This document shows, piece after piece, positions 22,280-39,150 of a DNA stretch of 64,000 nt. The stretch is taken from positions 17,752,316 through 17,816,315 of the forward strand of contig NC_091098.1 of assembly GCF_024713975.1 (NCBI RefSeq), read 5' to 3'. Numbering within the stretch: the first letter of the stretch is position 1; each line of letters opens with the position of its first letter. Source of the stretch: Paralichthys olivaceus. Taxonomy: Eukaryota; Chordata; Actinopteri; Pleuronectiformes; Paralichthyidae. The notes under the pieces were generated by a model. It was not told where the DNA came from. It saw only the letters and a list, made by a program, of their open reading frames with translations, and ran no database searches. The position numbers and the translations under genes are program-made.

Positions 22280-24480
22280 GCTGGAAAATAGGAGGAGGAT
22301 GATTCATCTTGTCACCTTACTACAGGGCCCTTCTTCTGCTTTGGGAGAGTGACATGAACACACTGTAAAGACAACAACCAGTGTGTGTATTCAACCCGGT
22401 TTACTGCTCATGAGCTGCTCACTTAAATCATAGAAACTGGACGAAACAAAAAAAGTCTTGTCACATAGTAATCATGATTCAATCAGTCCATGAGTGTAAA
22501 TGAGTGTTACCGTTAATGTAGCGACAAAATGCACCATATCAGATGTACTGAACTACTAATAATGCATTCATTATGTGGATTCACTGCTGAATTTTACTTT
22601 TGGAAATCTGGGCTGAAGAAAACAAATACATAATGAGAGGTATGACAGTGAAGTACCTTTTATATGTTAATGTTACCAGTTATGTTATTTGTCTGGTTTC
22701 AGCGGGGGAGTCTTTGGTCATGAAAATGTACAGGTGACTCTGTGCTACATTTTTTCTCCATTTTTTGCTGATAAATATAAACAAATAATTTTGAATTTAA
22801 TCTGTCATTTCTTCTCAAGAGTGTAGACTTTGTGAAATATTGTGGTTGAAGTCGCACTAATTTTAACATCAAGCGAAATGGTTGTAAGATGTTTATATCC
22901 TTATCCTATATCTTATCCAGTCCCTAAGTCAGTATCTGCTACCAGTATCAAAAAGCTGTTAGGCCTGTTAGGACCTCATAACAATCTGATTTTTCTGCAC
23001 ACCCAGATAACTTCTTTAAACAAAGAGGGAGGGATCATGCATGTTGTGTTCAGATGCAAATTATTCACAGTCTCAAGCAAAAACCTGGTCTGTGCACTGC
23101 CATGATTTACTGTTCTGAAACCTACCTTTCATTGATTAATGACATTAGTTAGGAGGGTAGAAATAATTTAAATTAATTTGTTTCTTAAATGTAGCTTCCA
23201 GATCAAAGTCTTACCTGGAATTAATTTAAACTTGTCTGTAAATTCTGTATCATGTCCCTTTTTGTCAAATTCACCTTGTATTGCATAGATTTATTTGTGT
23301 TTATGTTATATCTTGTCTGATGTAACATATTTCTCAGTATTTTATAGTGAAGGCCTATTAAAACCAGTTCTGACAAAGTAATTGTAATGATACTGTTATA
23401 TTAGATACACAACTGGTGATTGAAAGGATTGTATTTTCTGATCAAATTTTTGGGAATCATTAAACATGGTCTTTATTTGGCCTCCATTTTCAAAGAAATG
23501 CTCTTGTGTTTTTGTTTTTTTACTGAAACTTTTTTTTGTAACTTATTCATTCATGGATTTTCTTTGCACCTTTGCATTGAACCATATGCTGGCATTGCTA
23601 AGGTACAGATTTCCCCTTATTGAACTGCAGTCTATTTTATATTATGGTTGCAGCTAATTATTTTTAAATTAATCAATTGTCTGTGGAGTGTCATTAATGT
23701 CCTCCTTGTGTTCTCTTTATCTGACAGTTCAAAATGCTAAAGTTTTTAGTTTACGTTTATATAGAGGAAAGCTGTAAACCTTAATCTTTGAGAGGCAGAA
23801 TGAGGATTTATTATCATAAAAATGATCAATAAGTGTCCTTACAGTCAACTGCCTGATCAGTTGACTACTTCCTGCAACTCTAGTTTAGACTGAAGCCAGC
23901 TTTTTGATATTCCTATATAATGGAAATCCATTGCTGCCAGCTATTTACTACACTATCTACTGTATATACTAGTCCTTAACCAATTTTTTAAATACATTTT
24001 CATAACTCCTTTTAACATCCCACTCAACCCATCAATGCCAACAGGCCACAACAATATGCTTAAGAAAATATCAAACAAATACAAATACACAGCATAAAAA
24101 ATACAAATGAATAAACAACAAAAACAAACAACTTGAATGTAGATAAGATAAACGAGAGAAGATGGAACTTTATTGTTACTGAACGAAATTCCTGTGAAAG
24201 ATATTGTTCCAAAGTTACACTAACAAAGAATAAAATAAATAGAGTATTGAAAAAAAGTGATGTAGAAAAATATGAAGTGTATAAGAAGCAAATGCAAGCA
24301 GACCACTGCCTATAACAAATAACAATACATTAAATACATGAATTATTCACCAGTCATTAAATACATGCACAGTCCTAGAACTTCTAACTTGATCGAGTAT
24401 GAGTAAAATACAAAAGGTGTTTTTCTTCTCACGACAACATTGTTTCCTCTCGTTTTAAATTCAAATCAAGTTGTTGCCTG
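22280..24480. other. AT-rich intergenic DNA between rab5if and dhx35
   Basis: No gene is recognised. Apart from the family B repeat at 23645-23890 and a fragment related to the 5200-5290 repeat near 24165, I see only AT-rich unique sequence. Part may belong to long rab5if 3' UTR forms. Confidence 0.5.
23645..23890 (+). repeat. Dispersed repeat family B copy
   Basis: The stretch starts GGTTGCAGCTAATTATTTTT and ends TGCAACTCTAG, with ATTAATCAATTG near the start and TCAACTGCCTGATCAGTTGAC near the end. This is the layout of a very common teleost repeat carrying degenerate ATTAATCGATTA motifs at both ends. The interior is diverged. Confidence 0.6.
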
Positions 24481-24508
24481 AAGACGAGTTCAAACCGTTC
24501 AAACGCGC

Positions 24509-24586
24509 TGACGTCACTCGTAATATCTCCGTGGAAACCACAGGCCGTGACGTCGCACGCAAAAAGCATGTGACGTAGAGAGCAAG

Positions 24587-24594
<8 letters not shown>
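24509..24594 (+). promoter_or_regulatory. dhx35 promoter: three CRE-type sites and a YY1 site over the start codon
   Basis: A perfect CRE palindrome TGACGTCA lies at 24509-24516, with further TGACGT cores at 24548-24553 and 24571-24576, all within 80 bases of the start codon. The start codon at 24587 is embedded in AAGATGGCGGC, the YY1 consensus. The region is CpG-rich and has no TATA box, as expected for a housekeeping gene with a very short 5' UTR. Confidence 0.65.
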
Positions 24595-31949
<7,355 letters not shown>

Positions 31950-33645
31950 ATCTCGCCATCATTTCACCACGATAAGACAAAAGTCACTGACCTAATGGAG
32001 AAAAGCCGTCTCAAGTTGCCACTGTGCCCCCTCTCCTTTTCATTGTATATAAAGATGTAATATATTCATTTTACATGTCCACCTGCACATCCTCCCCACA
32101 CTCTGTGGCCATGTTAGAATAGCAGTAAGTAGATATATTTTTTAGTACCTATGTGAACACATTTAGATTCATTCCATTTGAATTAGTCTTGTCTTGCTTT
32201 TCGGCAGGATGTAGTTCATATTTAAGAGTAATTGATGATGAATGTGAGATGAGTCCAGGCTGTGCCTGTGTGTGTGTTCGTTTAGGCTTCGTCATGTAGT
32301 TCATTCATAGTTGTACATAGTCAGAGCATCCTGAGGTCCAGGGAACGACTCCTGTGTCAGAGGCCTGTCCATAACTGGTTCTAGGCTTCATTATTTTTTT
32401 AATTGCCAATTTTTTTTTCTTGGTTGCATGATGAACAATGAAAGATGATGGAGTGTGAGGATGTTTTCCTGTCTGAGACTTGAGCTTTAGTTCTTTCGGT
32501 TAGTTTGCTCTCCTCCTAGCCTGGGTGCTTTGGTTGTTAATCGGCACTTTAACTCCAATTCAATTTTGATCTCTTAAACTTCTGGGCAAATGTGTAGTGG
32601 TATATATTTTCAGACCGAAAGAGGGAAATACATTTATTTTTTTCAGTCAACTTTCAGATCTAACTCAAGATGATAATACTGTGAAAGGTCTGCTTTACTT
32701 TTGGATCCTGGTTTTTCCGCTCTGTAACTACAGTCTAGCTCAGGCGTAGTGGCCTTGTCACCGCTCTGTGCCCGGTTTCTTTATCAGTCTATTTCACATT
32801 TCATTTTCTGGAATGGAATGTGCAAATACACTCGAGCATTGTAAATGAAAAGCTGTGAAATCAAACCTAAAGCTGAAGTGCCATTTCTAGCTGTGATGAC
32901 AAAGTGCTTTCACACACGTATCCAAAGCCTCAAGGAAACAGTAGCATTTATCTCTGTGGCCATCGTGATTGCGTTTCCTCTTATGGATCGTCTCACCTCT
33001 GAGCAAGGCCATAATGTACTTTTCTTTCCTTGTTACCTACAACATCTTCAACCTGGTGTTCAGTAAAATCTCCAGTTACAGTATTTATGACCTCCATTCC
33101 ATATAGACAGCATGAATGTGCCCTACATTTCTGCTTTCCTCTTTGGTTCTTCTTTCTTTTTTTGTTTGTCTTTGGAGGTGTTTGGCTCTGAAAGCGTCAG
33201 AGAGCTTTAAGAATTCAAAAGTTTGTCATTTCACTCTTCTGGGATCCAAACCAGGGAGGTCACAGTCACCCATTTGTACTCCTGCTGCATGGTCTTGTTC
33301 TTGAGGTCGTGAGCGTAGATTCACTGAACCTGTAATCAAACCACAGAACAACAAACCATAGCGTAGATACCAGCTCAAATTAGATGAACACACAAATGTA
33401 CACAAAACTACCTTTGCATGCTTAACGGTACTCTGATGTAGATCTATAAACACTCGATCAACACGTAGACTTCACCGCAAATGAATACATTTTGCGAGAC
33501 GACTCGTTTATTCTCATTTGTGCTGATACATGTGCAGCCAAAGCAGTAATCTGTAGACCTGTGTCACTGCTCACCTCTGAAATAAGACACTGTCACTTGT
33601 CATTTCTTCCTCACACCCTCTAATAAAGCCTTATTGTCATGCACT
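31950..33645 (+). terminator. dhx35 3' UTR with poly(A) signal
   Basis: After the stop at 31947-31949 the first clear AATAAA is at 33622-33627 (TAATAAAGCC), giving a UTR of about 1.7 kb. An antisense exon-like segment overlaps it (33225-33345). An earlier cleavage site using a variant signal is possible. Confidence 0.5.
33225..33345 (-). pseudogene. Unassigned exon-like segment antisense to the dhx35 3' UTR
   Basis: The minus strand has an acceptor-like TTTGATTACAG near 33345 followed by a GC-rich frame that reads IYAHDLKNKTMQQEYK and then WVTVTSLVWIPEE before a TGA near 33225. Codon choice is coding-like (many C- or G-ending codons) against AT-rich flanks. An in-frame TGA sits immediately before the Ile codon, so either this is a decayed last exon, with that TGA a former sense codon, or the frame is chance. 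I do not recognise the family. Confidence 0.3.
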
Positions 33646-34100
33646 GAGAGTCGGCTCTGATTTCTATATTCACTGAGGTACTTCTGTACGTCTTTGTGCA
33701 GTTTATGTCTTTGCCAGGTGATGTCACTGTTGTATCACAAACAGACTTGAGCAGAGCGACCAAGAAAATCATCAAGTGTGAAGAATGTTTGTAGTGTCTC
33801 CATCCAGGTATTCATACTCTGCTTTGGTAAGAGTGTGAATTAAAAATGGTTGTACTTGATGAAAAGTTACTTGGGTTTAAATTTGGAGATGCAGCATGAT
33901 GATCACATGAGTGATCTGTTAATGTACAGTGAGTGAAATAATCACGTCATGAATAGCAGACTAATAGTTTCACAATACTGACCACAGGAAGCCACTAAAA
34001 GACAAATGCAACTCTACTTTCTCAGCATCTCTGAAATACTAAAGTCAAATACAAGACTGATGTAATTTTCTAAACACATCTTGTGCTTTTGTACTCTGTA
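33646..34100. other. Intergenic DNA, nothing recognised
   Basis: AT-rich unique-looking sequence between the dhx35 poly(A) signal and the next exon-like segment; I see no gene or repeat in it. Confidence 0.5.
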
Positions 34101-34102
34101 CT

Positions 34103-34217
34103 GTACTGCCACATTAAAAATAAATTGAAAAAAAAAAGATCACAATCACATTCATGACAACCAAGACAACCATGTAACCAGCGAGTGCCATACTCCAGGG
34201 TGGACGTGCAGTGAAGA
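34103..34217 (-). other. Unassigned exon-like segment encoding a C-terminal membrane anchor
   Basis: On the minus strand a good acceptor (CTCTTTGGTTTTACTTTTTAAAG) precedes a phase-0 frame reading AFFTARPPWSMALAGYMVV and a further hydrophobic stretch ending in TAA. It would be about 36 residues with a transmembrane helix at the very C-terminus, like the last exon of a tail-anchored protein. I recognise no homologue and no upstream exon, and the T10 tract inside it is a warning. It may be a gene remnant or chance. Confidence 0.25.
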
Positions 34218-34314
34218 AGGCCTTTAAAAAGTAAAACCAAAGAGGCTCCATCAATCTCCAGATATATCAAAATCTCCAGGTTTTACATGCAACACTAACC
34301 CATGTAACATGGGA

Positions 34315-34580
34315 TGTAACAAAGTACGTTGACCTTGTTACTGTACTTAAGTATATTTACCATGTATCTGTACTTTACGTAAGTAGATTTATTTTCAGGT
34401 CCTTTAACTTTTACACCTCTACATATATCAGCAAATACCACTACATTTATACGTTACATAATAAGAGTCTGTACTATGGTGTATCAAAGAAAATGGCTGC
34501 AAAAAGTATTTCTACTTTTAAAACTTAGAATAGTATATTTCAAAGCAGGTACTTACTCTTACTTCAGTAGAAAGGTTGAA
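34315..34580 (+). repeat. Interspersed repeat of the AAGTA/TACTT-rich teleost type
   Basis: Repeated phrases such as GTTACTGTACTTAAGTATATTT, TGTATCTGTACTTTACGTAAGT and CCACTACATTTATACG are typical of a repeat found throughout teleost genomes. A related piece (TTTACTTGAGTAACTTTTTG) lies at about 34785-34830. Confidence 0.65.
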
Positions 34581-34604
34581 TCTCCTCTCTTCACCATTTT
34601 TCTC

Positions 34605-34772
34605 TGCTCACTCTAACCGGTCGGGGCAGATGGCCGCCCACATTGAGTCTGGTTCTAGAAGTTTCTCTATAATCTTTAATGTCTTGACCTTACCATGTAA
34701 AGTGCTTTGTGATAATGTATATTATGATTTGGTGCTATACAGATAAAATAAAATTGTATTGAATTTATTCAT
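34605..34772 (+). repeat. Teleost retroposon tail (SINE/LINE 3' type)
   Basis: The sequence reads ACCGGTCGGGGCAGATGGCC, then CACATTGAGTCTGGTTCT, AAAGTGCTTTGTGATAATG and GGTGCTATACAGATAAAATA, and ends TTGTATTGAATTT. This order is characteristic of an extremely common teleost retroposon. The middle part of the consensus is deleted. Confidence 0.8.
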
Positions 34773-35050
34773 TGTACATTTACTTGAGTAACTTTTTGTT
34801 ATTTATTTGTACTTTTACCTGAAAAAAATGTTACAGTAACTGAAATGTTAGGAGTATCAAGAAGTGGGTTGTGATGTCATCTCAGATAACATTTTGTCTT
34901 TTTGAGGGAGCCTGTGCAAATAAAATTCATTTCAAGATGTAATATTTTTCATATGTGCGCATTTTTGTTGCTTTTTCCCAAATTAATGTGTTAAAAACCT
35001 AAACATACCCAAGAACAAATCTGGTACCATGGGTGTAGTATTAATATCGC

Positions 35051-35064
35051 CCACTAGGGGGCAG
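35051..35064 (+). promoter_or_regulatory. Candidate CTCF-binding site
   Basis: CCACTAGGGGGCAG matches the CTCF core consensus at every informative position. It lies between dhx35 and the gene-poor region, a sensible place for a domain boundary. No second convergent site is seen nearby. Confidence 0.55.
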
Positions 35065-35179
35065 GTGAATCGCTGCACTGAGTACATCACTACGCAGTAA
35101 AAAAAAAAAAAAAACGAGTAAGAGAAAAACGCGGGAAGTGTCCTCACCTGTTTACCTGGTGGTGAGTTCATGTGGTGAA

Positions 35180-35307
35180 GTGTTTGTCAGACGGTTTATA
35201 TCATGTTAACATTGAACCAGCGACTCTTTTGAAAACAGAATCCTAGTTTATAGAACATGTTTTCATCCATGTGACTGAAAGATTCTTCAGACTCCTGTAA
35301 AACAACG
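35180..35307 (+). other. Candidate non-coding first exon of an unknown plus-strand transcript
   Basis: A consensus donor ACAACG followed by GTGAGTG is at 35307/35308. The sequence before it is only modestly GC-rich, and the 5' edge is a guess. It is listed because a coherent second exon with an ATG lies at 37919-38004. Confidence 0.2.
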
Positions 35308-36110
35308 GTGAGTGTTTTAAACCAACTCAAACAAGGCTGAGCGATAAACTTCAGAGAAACCTGCGGTCACCTCTGACTCATTTGTTCCACCGAGCTAAAA
35401 CCAACTTAGATAGACTCCTGCCACTAAACCTAATAAAGGTTATGATGTTCGGCTTTTGTTGAATCTGTGTCACAAAGATGTTCATTCAAACCTAAAGTCA
35501 AAATGGAGGCTGCAGTTTGTGCTGCTGTTGAATTGCACTTTGCCTCATGGCTGGGTGATATTTTATTTTGGAATATAGGACAAGACGCTGAATATTCCTT
35601 GTATGTTCTCCTGCACTCATGTGTTTGTTTGTTATTGTCATTATTGTAATGTAATTTCCATCATAAAGCAGAAGTACAAAATGATCATTATTGATACTGA
35701 CTCATATACATTTTTATAATCTTTTATAATAAGCCAGTTTAAATGTAATCATGTTCTGCCTCCTGATAACCAATAGAGAGAGGACAACAGAAGAGTTTAT
35801 ATTTGACTCCCAACAAGCTTTATGTTCTGGGTCAGTTCTCAGAGGAACTGAGGCCAAAACCTAGCGATCATTTCTACATGTGTTGTATACTTCTGTGGGC
35901 TGTTCAAAAATATTAGATGTTGTTGTCCTTCCATCCTTTATAGAACAAAAGCTTATATATGTGTTCCAACTTGTGGTGCATACTCAATATTTTGACAAGG
36001 ACTATTTTACTCATTTTGTTTTCTTTTACACTGTCTGGTTTTAGAATTGCTTCAGTTGTTGACCAATGCAGCAGCCTCTTGTCAGATAGAACTGTGTATT
36101 AACTGCATTA

Positions 36111-36113
<3 letters not shown>

Positions 36114-36160
<47 letters not shown>
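36114..36160. repeat. (TA)n microsatellite
   Basis: About 20 TA units with one G interruption near the right end. Confidence 0.9.
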
Positions 36161-37225
36161 GAACCTTTCTAGTCTTAAAGACTGCTCAAATTACTTCACA
36201 CCGCTGGAGGAGTAGGGGATCAAACCGTTGAACTTCTGGTCAGTGGACGACCTGCTCCTTGTCCTGAGCCAGAGCAGTAGCTCTACTAGAATAGCAGTAA
36301 CAGAAAATTGGAGCCGTTGTGTAACCATAATATTTAAGCTCTGTCCGACTTGTTAAAATCAAAATGATATGATTAATATTTCTAGATGTAATGATGTTAG
36401 ATATTCATCAGAGATACTTGCAGATAAGTGTTCATTTCAGTATATGTGTATCCCTGCTCTCCCAGCTTACTGTCTCTCACCTTTTAAAGCATCTTTTACC
36501 ATTTGTCTTTTAGCATTTGTGAAACTCCTCCTTCTCACACCACTGACCTACACATTCAACACAGAGACCTTTTTGAAAATTACATTCTCTTTTTTTATTT
36601 TTCACTAACTGATTAATCGGCCAATTGTGGATTTACTTGTAAACACTGACAAATGACACATAAGGCCACATCAATGAATCATTCAGGAACTTAGTCTGTA
36701 TTCTGCAGTTGTGTAAGTTAGTGAATGTTTGCCCACAGTCTTTAAATTGAAATCTCAGATTTAAAGGTTGATTCCTCGGCTGTGTGCTGTTGGTTAAAGT
36801 GAGATGCTAAAGCAGGGAGAGTGTAGACAAGAGTAGTGTGTAGGAGAAGACAAGCAGTGCTCATTTTCACAGCACAGCCAATGTTGGTCTCTCTTGACAG
36901 AACAAGGTGAGTGTAGACTAGTGCTGGGCCGGTTACCTGAGAGCTGCAGAATGAAGGAGTAACGTCTCGTTTGAAATAAAGTGCAGGCAACGGGCCTCCA
37001 TCTGAAAACATAGAGCCAGAGCTGATTCCTCAATGAATCTGTGACTGACTACATCACAGCATGTCTTTGTACCTTCCTTTTTAAATAGAGCATGATAACC
37101 TGGAGGGGTCAAACCTGGAACGATGTGTTTTTCTCTTGTTAATTAATCAGTAATGATTATTTGTTACAACACAATTAAGTGAAGTAATTGTACATTAATT
37201 GTATCAATTAAGAAGCAATGTAAAA

Positions 37226-37269
37226 TGTAGCCAACACATTAGTCAATTATGACTAATGTGTTGGCTACA
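37226..37269. repeat. Perfect 20-bp inverted repeat with a 4-base loop
   Basis: The left arm at 37226-37245 (TGTAGCCAACAC...) is exactly complementary to the right arm at 37250-37269, with ATTA between. A perfect 20-bp stem in unannotated AT-rich DNA is either very young or maintained. It is too short for a normal metazoan pre-miRNA unless flanking pairing extends it, which I do not see. Confidence 0.95.
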
Positions 37270-37918
37270 ATATTATGAATAGCCTACTTATCTATATATG
37301 TTTATATGCACAATACTTTCTGTCTCTCAGTACTTTTCTACATTTCTTCAGAGATCGACATTCGCCTTGATACCTGAGGGAACTAGTTCTTTGCTTCAGC
37401 TGCAAAGACACTTGTCCTGTGTTTGCTTCAGTTTATACATTTTCCTCTGATCCACTGCCTGAGTTCATCAAAATCCTGTGTAATTGCTTTGTTTCTGACC
37501 ATAATGATGAAATTAATGAATAAAGTCTTTATCAAATTTATTGTATAATTTATTTTGCTTTATTTTTTATGGTGGGCCACATTCTCTGCGACATCTGTCT
37601 GTGTCTGTAACAAAACTAAAAGGGAATGAAAATGTAGTTAACTACTGTTTATATCAATTCTAGAAATGGGTGCGGTTGCATTGTATTATTGTTGTGTATA
37701 ATAACATATAATATCACAAAAGCTTGGTGTCCCATTGTTTGATCTATTGTGTAAAGGAATTAATTGTTGTGAGCAAATCTGAGTCAAACTGATAATCTAC
37801 CGAGTTACTTATCAGACGTCAAATCACATTATGTTTCATCTTGAAGATGTTTTATTATTTTTAAAGTATCTCACAACTGTGGTTTAGCCTTGTGAATCGT
37901 GTTGGTTCTGTGTTTTAG

Positions 37919-38004
37919 GGATCCTCTGAAGTACTGCAGGTATAGCTGGGACACGTGTCATTTGACAGGATGGGGGCTTTTTGCTGCAGAGGACAACAAA
38001 ACAA
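37919..38004 (+). CDS. Candidate first coding exon, N-myristoylation-like start
   Basis: An acceptor (TCTGTGTTTTAG) precedes an 86-base segment containing ATG at 37970 and ending at a donor GTAAGAGAGG (38005). The frame reads MGAFCCRGQQN and leaves phase 2. Gly at position 2 with Cys at 5 and 6 is the pattern of a myristoylated and palmitoylated N-terminus. Without splicing it would stop two codons later. No downstream exon was found, so this may be the start of a gene with very long introns, a non-coding RNA exon or chance. Confidence 0.25.
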
Positions 38005-38914
38005 GTAAGAGAGGCTACATTTCTACATGTGTTTTTCAGTTCCACTCAGTTGCCCATTAGTGTTGTGTAATGACATACATGCGACGTGACAGCCGGAGGT
38101 ATTAGTGATTAATCACGTGCATGTGTCTCAGGACGAGGCAGCAGTTGGAACAGGCTGTGTGTGCGTGGTTGAGTGTCCCTCGCCATATTTCAGTGCTGTC
38201 AAAAATCATTGACATGTTCTACCCATTTCAAAGAATGTTTAACAGTTTCTAAACGGTTTGATGGGAAAACGAGTCATGTGTGAATTGTAATTACCCCCTG
38301 TTCAAAGTTTGTACATGTTTTGAAAGAAAACAGTGTGGTTAATATTTCTCCCCTCAGTGAACAACCAGTAATAAGTGCCAGCTTCCAGTTTTTTGAGGAT
38401 CTTGTATTTGTGCGTCCTGTATTATGTTTGTGTAGGATTGTGCGATAAGACGATGTGTTACTCCTTTACATTGTTAGGCCCTCGTGGACTTCTTCTTTAA
38501 GGCAGTGTGGATTCATACATGATTTTTGCATCAATGTGATAAATCGTTTTGAATTATAACACATTTAATTTTCTGATTCAGCCACAAACAAACATCTCAG
38601 TCTTGTTTTGTTAATCATTTATTTCTCAATTGATTTTGCATAAAATGAACCCCTATCACTATGCAAATACTGTGATTTTAACAACTTGTGTAAGCATGAT
38701 GTGAGTGTATGCACATGAGATTCAAGGTTAATGACATAACATTAGGAATTACTGCTCGAACCCAGTGACGGGGAAGTTTCCTTGTAAACTGGTGAAATAA
38801 CAGTGATGAGCACATTTTCCAAAATTAACATGCATAATGACTATTATATTTTAAAACAAATTGATTAATGCTTTCATTTAGAATCTACTAATAAGTGAAG
38901 TGGTAGCTACGTCC

Positions 38915-39150
38915 ACGACCTAACGATTATTTTCATTATCAATTAATTTGCTCAATTAACTTGATGATTTTTTTTCAATTAACTGATTAATCCTCACCCT
39001 TTCGAGATAGGAATCTTAATCTTCATATATTACTTGTTTTGTATAACCTATAGCTCAAACCCCAAAGCTATTCAAGAAAAGTCGAATAAAGAAATAATTG
39101 TTTGTTGATTGATTAACTGAATAACTGACTAAATGATTGCGCTCCAGTTT
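38915..39150 (+). repeat. Dispersed repeat family B copy
   Basis: It starts ACCTAACGATTATTTTCATTATCAATTAATTTGC and contains CTCAAACCCCAAAGCTATTC; it ends with GATTAACTGAATAACTGAC and GATTGCGCTCCAG. The order of motifs is the same as in the copy at 23645-23890. Confidence 0.65.
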
